This document shows, in pieces, positions 62,201 to 64,000 of a stretch of 64,000 nt of DNA. Location: contig NZ_SJXJ01000002.1 of the NCBI RefSeq assembly GCF_004337695.1, forward strand, positions 310,001-374,000. The letters are read 5' to 3'. This DNA is from Tenacibaculum sp. M341. Lineage in GTDB: Bacteria; Bacteroidota; Bacteroidia; Flavobacteriales; Flavobacteriaceae. A model generated the notes under the pieces. It saw only the letters and a list, made by a program, of their open reading frames with translations. It was not told the origin of the DNA and did not search any database. The translations under genes and the position numbers were made by a program. Position 1 is the stretch's first letter, and every line of letters begins with the position of its first letter.

Positions 62201-64000
62201 ATGGTAGAGTGCATTGGAGTGCAAATTTTGATGAAATTCAAGATTTTGAAAATGATATTCGTACACATTTTAAAGGACAAGGTTTTATGAATACTTCAGA
62301 TTTTAATGAAGGAACTACAGCTTTAACTTTAGGGGATACCAAAGCAGGAAAATCAGTGGACTTAGATGCTTTAACAGCTTATATAGAGTCGTTAGATACT
62401 TTTGAACCGAGTCCTTATAAAAACAATGATGGTTCATTAACAGCAGATGGAGTTGCAGGAAAGGAAATTTTTAAAGATTTACAATGTGCTTCGTGCCATA
62501 GTGGAGGTATTTTTACCGACAGCCCTTCAGGAAAACTTCACGATGTAGGTACAGTAGTTGCTACTAGCGGTAATAGACTTAAAAATACGTTGCTAGGTTT
62601 AGATGTACCAACTTTAAAAGATGTTTGGGCTACGGCACCTTATTTACACGATGGTTCTGCGAAGACTATTGAAGAGGTATTAACAACACGTAATACCAAT
62701 GATGCACACGGAAACGTATCTTCATTGAGTAAAAAAGAAATTGATCAGCTTATAGCATATATCAACCAAATAGATGGAGCAGAATTAAATAATAATGATA
62801 CGCAATTATTAGAAATTGCTTCGCCAGCAGATGGAGCAGAAATAAGTACTTCAGATCCTATAAAACTATCTATTGATAGTAACATTAAAGGTATTACCAA
62901 GGTAGCCTATTATGTAGATGGTAATTTGGTTGAAACAGTAGACAAAGCTCCGTTTGAAAGCGAATGGCAACCAATTATTTGGAAAACTTATGTAGTTACC
63001 GCAAAAGTGTTTTATAACAATGGAAAAACGGCTTCTATTACACCAGAAGCTAAAGTGAAGTATAAAAACACAATTAAAGTACTATTTGTAGTAGGAGATA
63101 AAACAAATTTATCGAGCGAAGATCAGCGTATTAAATCGAGGTTAGAGCAACAGTTAGGTTTTACAATTACCTTGTATTCAGACGAGGAAGCAACAAGTCC
63201 TCAATCTGCAAATCCTTTTGATTTAGTATTGATTTCTGCTACTGTAGACCCTAGAGAGTTAGGAAATGACTTAGAAGGAGCTAGAGTACCCTTGTTAACT
63301 TGGAACCCTTTTATGTATAATCGCTTAAGAATGACATCGGGTTCTTTAGATACAGGTTTTGGTATTACAAGAGAAGGATATTCAGAAATAGCGATAGAAG
63401 CACCTAATCACCCTATGGCAGCCAATGCAGGAGCACAAGCAGCAATGTATAGTATTACACAAAGTTTCCCTTTTGGTAGTCCATCAGCAGAAGCAATAGT
63501 AATTGCAAAAGCAGGTGACAAACCTATTTTATTTGGTTATGAAGCTAGTGCTACGATTCCATCAAGAAGAACTGCTTTTCCATTGCGTGATCAGTTTATG
63601 CATTTATTAACCGAGCAAGGGTTGAAAATGTTTGATGCAGCGGTGTTATGGACTTTACATGGTGGTGATGCAGATACTCCAATTGGTCCGTTACCTGATG
63701 TATATTTTACGTCGCCAACCAACGGACAGTTGGTAAATGCACCAATTTCAATTGAGTTTGAAACGGAAGGATGGGATTTACCATCACAACAATTTCAGTT
63801 ACGATACCGAATTGATGGACAGGATAGAGGTTTAATTACTTCGGAAGGAGTGCATGATGACTTAACTAGTTTATCGGAAGGAACTCATGAACTTACTTTA
63901 CAAATGGAGCGTAGTGATAATTCGTTAACAGAATTAGGAGACACAATTACCGTTACGGTAACCAATGATCCGTTGCCAAAAGATCCGACAGTAATAATAG
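59242..64000 (+). CDS. Very large secreted beta-propeller / di-heme cytochrome c protein, 3' partial
   Basis: ATG at 59242; the frame stays open for 1586 codons to the window end. After a long signal sequence (hydrophobic about 24-40) come an LVIVD-type propeller (about 55-300), an SbsA-like Ig domain (about 371-470), a PKD (about 476-563), a YVTN-type propeller (about 570-925) and a cytochrome c peroxidase/MauG-like region (about 930-1180). An Ig-like domain, a Rossmann/ThuA-like segment (about 1275-1470) and more Ig-like sequence follow. Heme motifs are C950-A-S-C-H954 and C1082-A-S-C-H1086; the end TAPYLHDGSAKTIEEVL matches the di-heme peroxidase group. It starts 202 bases after the hydrolase run. 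It could pass or accept electrons at the surface; no partner is seen. Confidence 0.88.
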   Translation, partial: MKFQSKIQIKSIFKTQKKVNRSIWYLLFVFVSLGLAVRSALPVYDGTKGPEMTKQTWPKGTFLANFPEGDRINTYHRNYLMINGQAGTGVWDISNPTTPKRVQFSEDANNGHRWWKLEGDLFYREYSVPELQGTGYKYLDLSDMLNRKPVTSSDILYTVKDGQANYDNLETFPHTIVGNRVFDMRDGKQVDNIPVNASVPDVVVRVGNYVFYAPQTGAINVFDFGDPDNIKFLGAFGGDIPHEQYSTGIQLWRNYLVFMSGNQEPDALVGFDISDPTNVKRGFSLHSDQITLGRYMIFQDEFGFSGRFDRGVKFNFETMEIDHEFFPPSSDETLQFIDNQWMPIGHILVASGDDKTSIFAHQDELDTKGPSVGHHFPISGAINQPITSTIGFVINETLNDLTLNDQTIQVRPLGGEVIEGDVTTTSYQVINYAPKKNLLPNTTYEVKFVAGGIKDAVGNGMEEYIFYFTTGGNSSNQSPEVTSIDTNVASPVTIGNQVTFTANATDPDGNALSYRWDFGDGSAKTDWTTNEVAHNYTAAGNYTVQVQVSDNNGGFTVASKSIVVSEPLASTLPTQSGPIIVDEVNRIVWSVNPDNNSVTLINADTFKIIKEVTVGKDPISVALDAANNAWITCRDSDEVYVLNTNGVVQDTIALTRGTRPYGIVFTPNLTKAYVSAFGSGEIIEINPTTKSIVNSLFLGTTPRAMAITGDGKKMLVTRFISPDEEGQVWEINLQTLNTKTIALPLDDFTVDNGNEARGLPNYVSGISIHPNNKTAWSVAKKDNILRGHARDGKALTFDNSVRTAISPIDLVSGKEKLNDRLDFDNHGQPSSALYSPTGNYLFVTMQGNNRIIVVDPNTGLEILKQEVGKSPQGMAFDKSTNRLFVKNFMDRTVSVLDATNMVTEGTTVLHNLETVTTVKNELLSATVLKGKQIFYDAANLKMGTDGYVSCASCHVDGTQDGRTWDFTDRGEGLRNTISLVGRAGTGHGRVHWSANFDEIQDFENDIRTHFKGQGFMNTSDFNEGTTALTLGDTKAGKSVDLDALTAYIESLDTFEPSPYKNNDGSLTADGVAGKEIFKDLQCASCHSGGIFTDSPSGKLHDVGTVVATSGNRLKNTLLGLDVPTLKDVWATAPYLHDGSAKTIEEVLTTRNTNDAHGNVSSLSKKEIDQLIAYINQIDGAELNNNDTQLLEIASPADGAEISTSDPIKLSIDSNIKGITKVAYYVDGNLVETVDKAPFESEWQPIIWKTYVVTAKVFYNNGKTASITPEAKVKYKNTIKVLFVVGDKTNLSSEDQRIKSRLEQQLGFTITLYSDEEATSPQSANPFDLVLISATVDPRELGNDLEGARVPLLTWNPFMYNRLRMTSGSLDTGFGITREGYSEIAIEAPNHPMAANAGAQAAMYSITQSFPFGSPSAEAIVIAKAGDKPILFGYEASATIPSRRTAFPLRDQFMHLLTEQGLKMFDAAVLWTLHGGDADTPIGPLPDVYFTSPTNGQLVNAPISIEFETEGWDLPSQQFQLRYRIDGQDRGLITSEGVHDDLTSLSEGTHELTLQMERSDNSLTELGDTITVTVTNDPLPKDPTVII

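Noticed and set aside
1-64000. CRISPR arrays, insertion sequences, prophage genes, rRNA operons
   Set aside because: No evenly spaced direct repeats, transposase or integrase genes, phage structural genes or rRNA sequence were seen.

Overview
The window looks like chromosomal DNA of a marine-type member of the Flavobacteriaceae (Bacteroidota). The DNA is AT-rich. Promoters match the Bacteroidota TTTG-N19/20-TAnnTTTG pattern rather than the sigma-70 pattern, and Shine-Dalgarno sites are absent. Several families are typical of the group: Lacal_2735, DUF4293, N-rich Rho, TPR sensor kinase with LuxR regulator, and type IX secretion (T9SS) C-terminal sorting domains. The genus cannot be assigned from the sequence.

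From 1 to about 43000 the content is mostly housekeeping. It opens with the tail of an inward-rectifier K+ channel, then HAD and MazG-like genes, a redox-dead TlpA-like protein, ilvE, mnmD and a TrmN6-like methyltransferase. Next come saccharopine dehydrogenase, pckA, ade, metK, trxA, a DUF58 gene, two identical tRNA-Asp units and folE. A four-gene aromatic amino acid operon (prephenate dehydratase, aminotransferase, prephenate dehydrogenase, DAHP synthase-chorismate mutase) follows, then rsgA, dtd, a YceI gene and rho. A LuxR regulator and TPR histidine kinase, several lipoproteins, a YHYH protein, truA and an ABC exporter complete this part.

Three regulatory elements stand out here. A SAM-II riboswitch precedes metK. 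An unannotated leader peptide with eight consecutive Phe/Tyr codons, a terminator and a competing antiterminator precedes the aromatic operon. An array of TAAGGG-N4-CCCTTA palindromes lies directly upstream of the LuxR-type regulator promoter.

From 43525 to the window end lies a one-strand plant or algal cell wall degradation locus. It encodes GH9-CBM3c, GH48, GH5_7-like with two CBM3, GH5_1-like, and a GH5_8-like-CBM6-GH8 protein, then a very large beta-propeller di-heme cytochrome c protein cut by the window end. The five hydrolases have signal peptides, PKD modules (four of five at least one; all contain PKD) and T9SS sorting domains. Four of them also share a 125-126 residue Cys-bounded, Trp-rich module that I do not recognise and that is probably a new carbohydrate-binding module. 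Together they would attack cellulose (GH9, GH48, GH5_1), mannan (GH5_7, GH5_8) and xylan (GH8) at the cell surface. The set resembles the free or cellulosomal GH48/GH9/CBM3 system of Firmicutes and Actinobacteria, here fitted to T9SS, with no SusC/SusD genes in the window. The extracellular cytochrome suggests, without proving, a redox partner.
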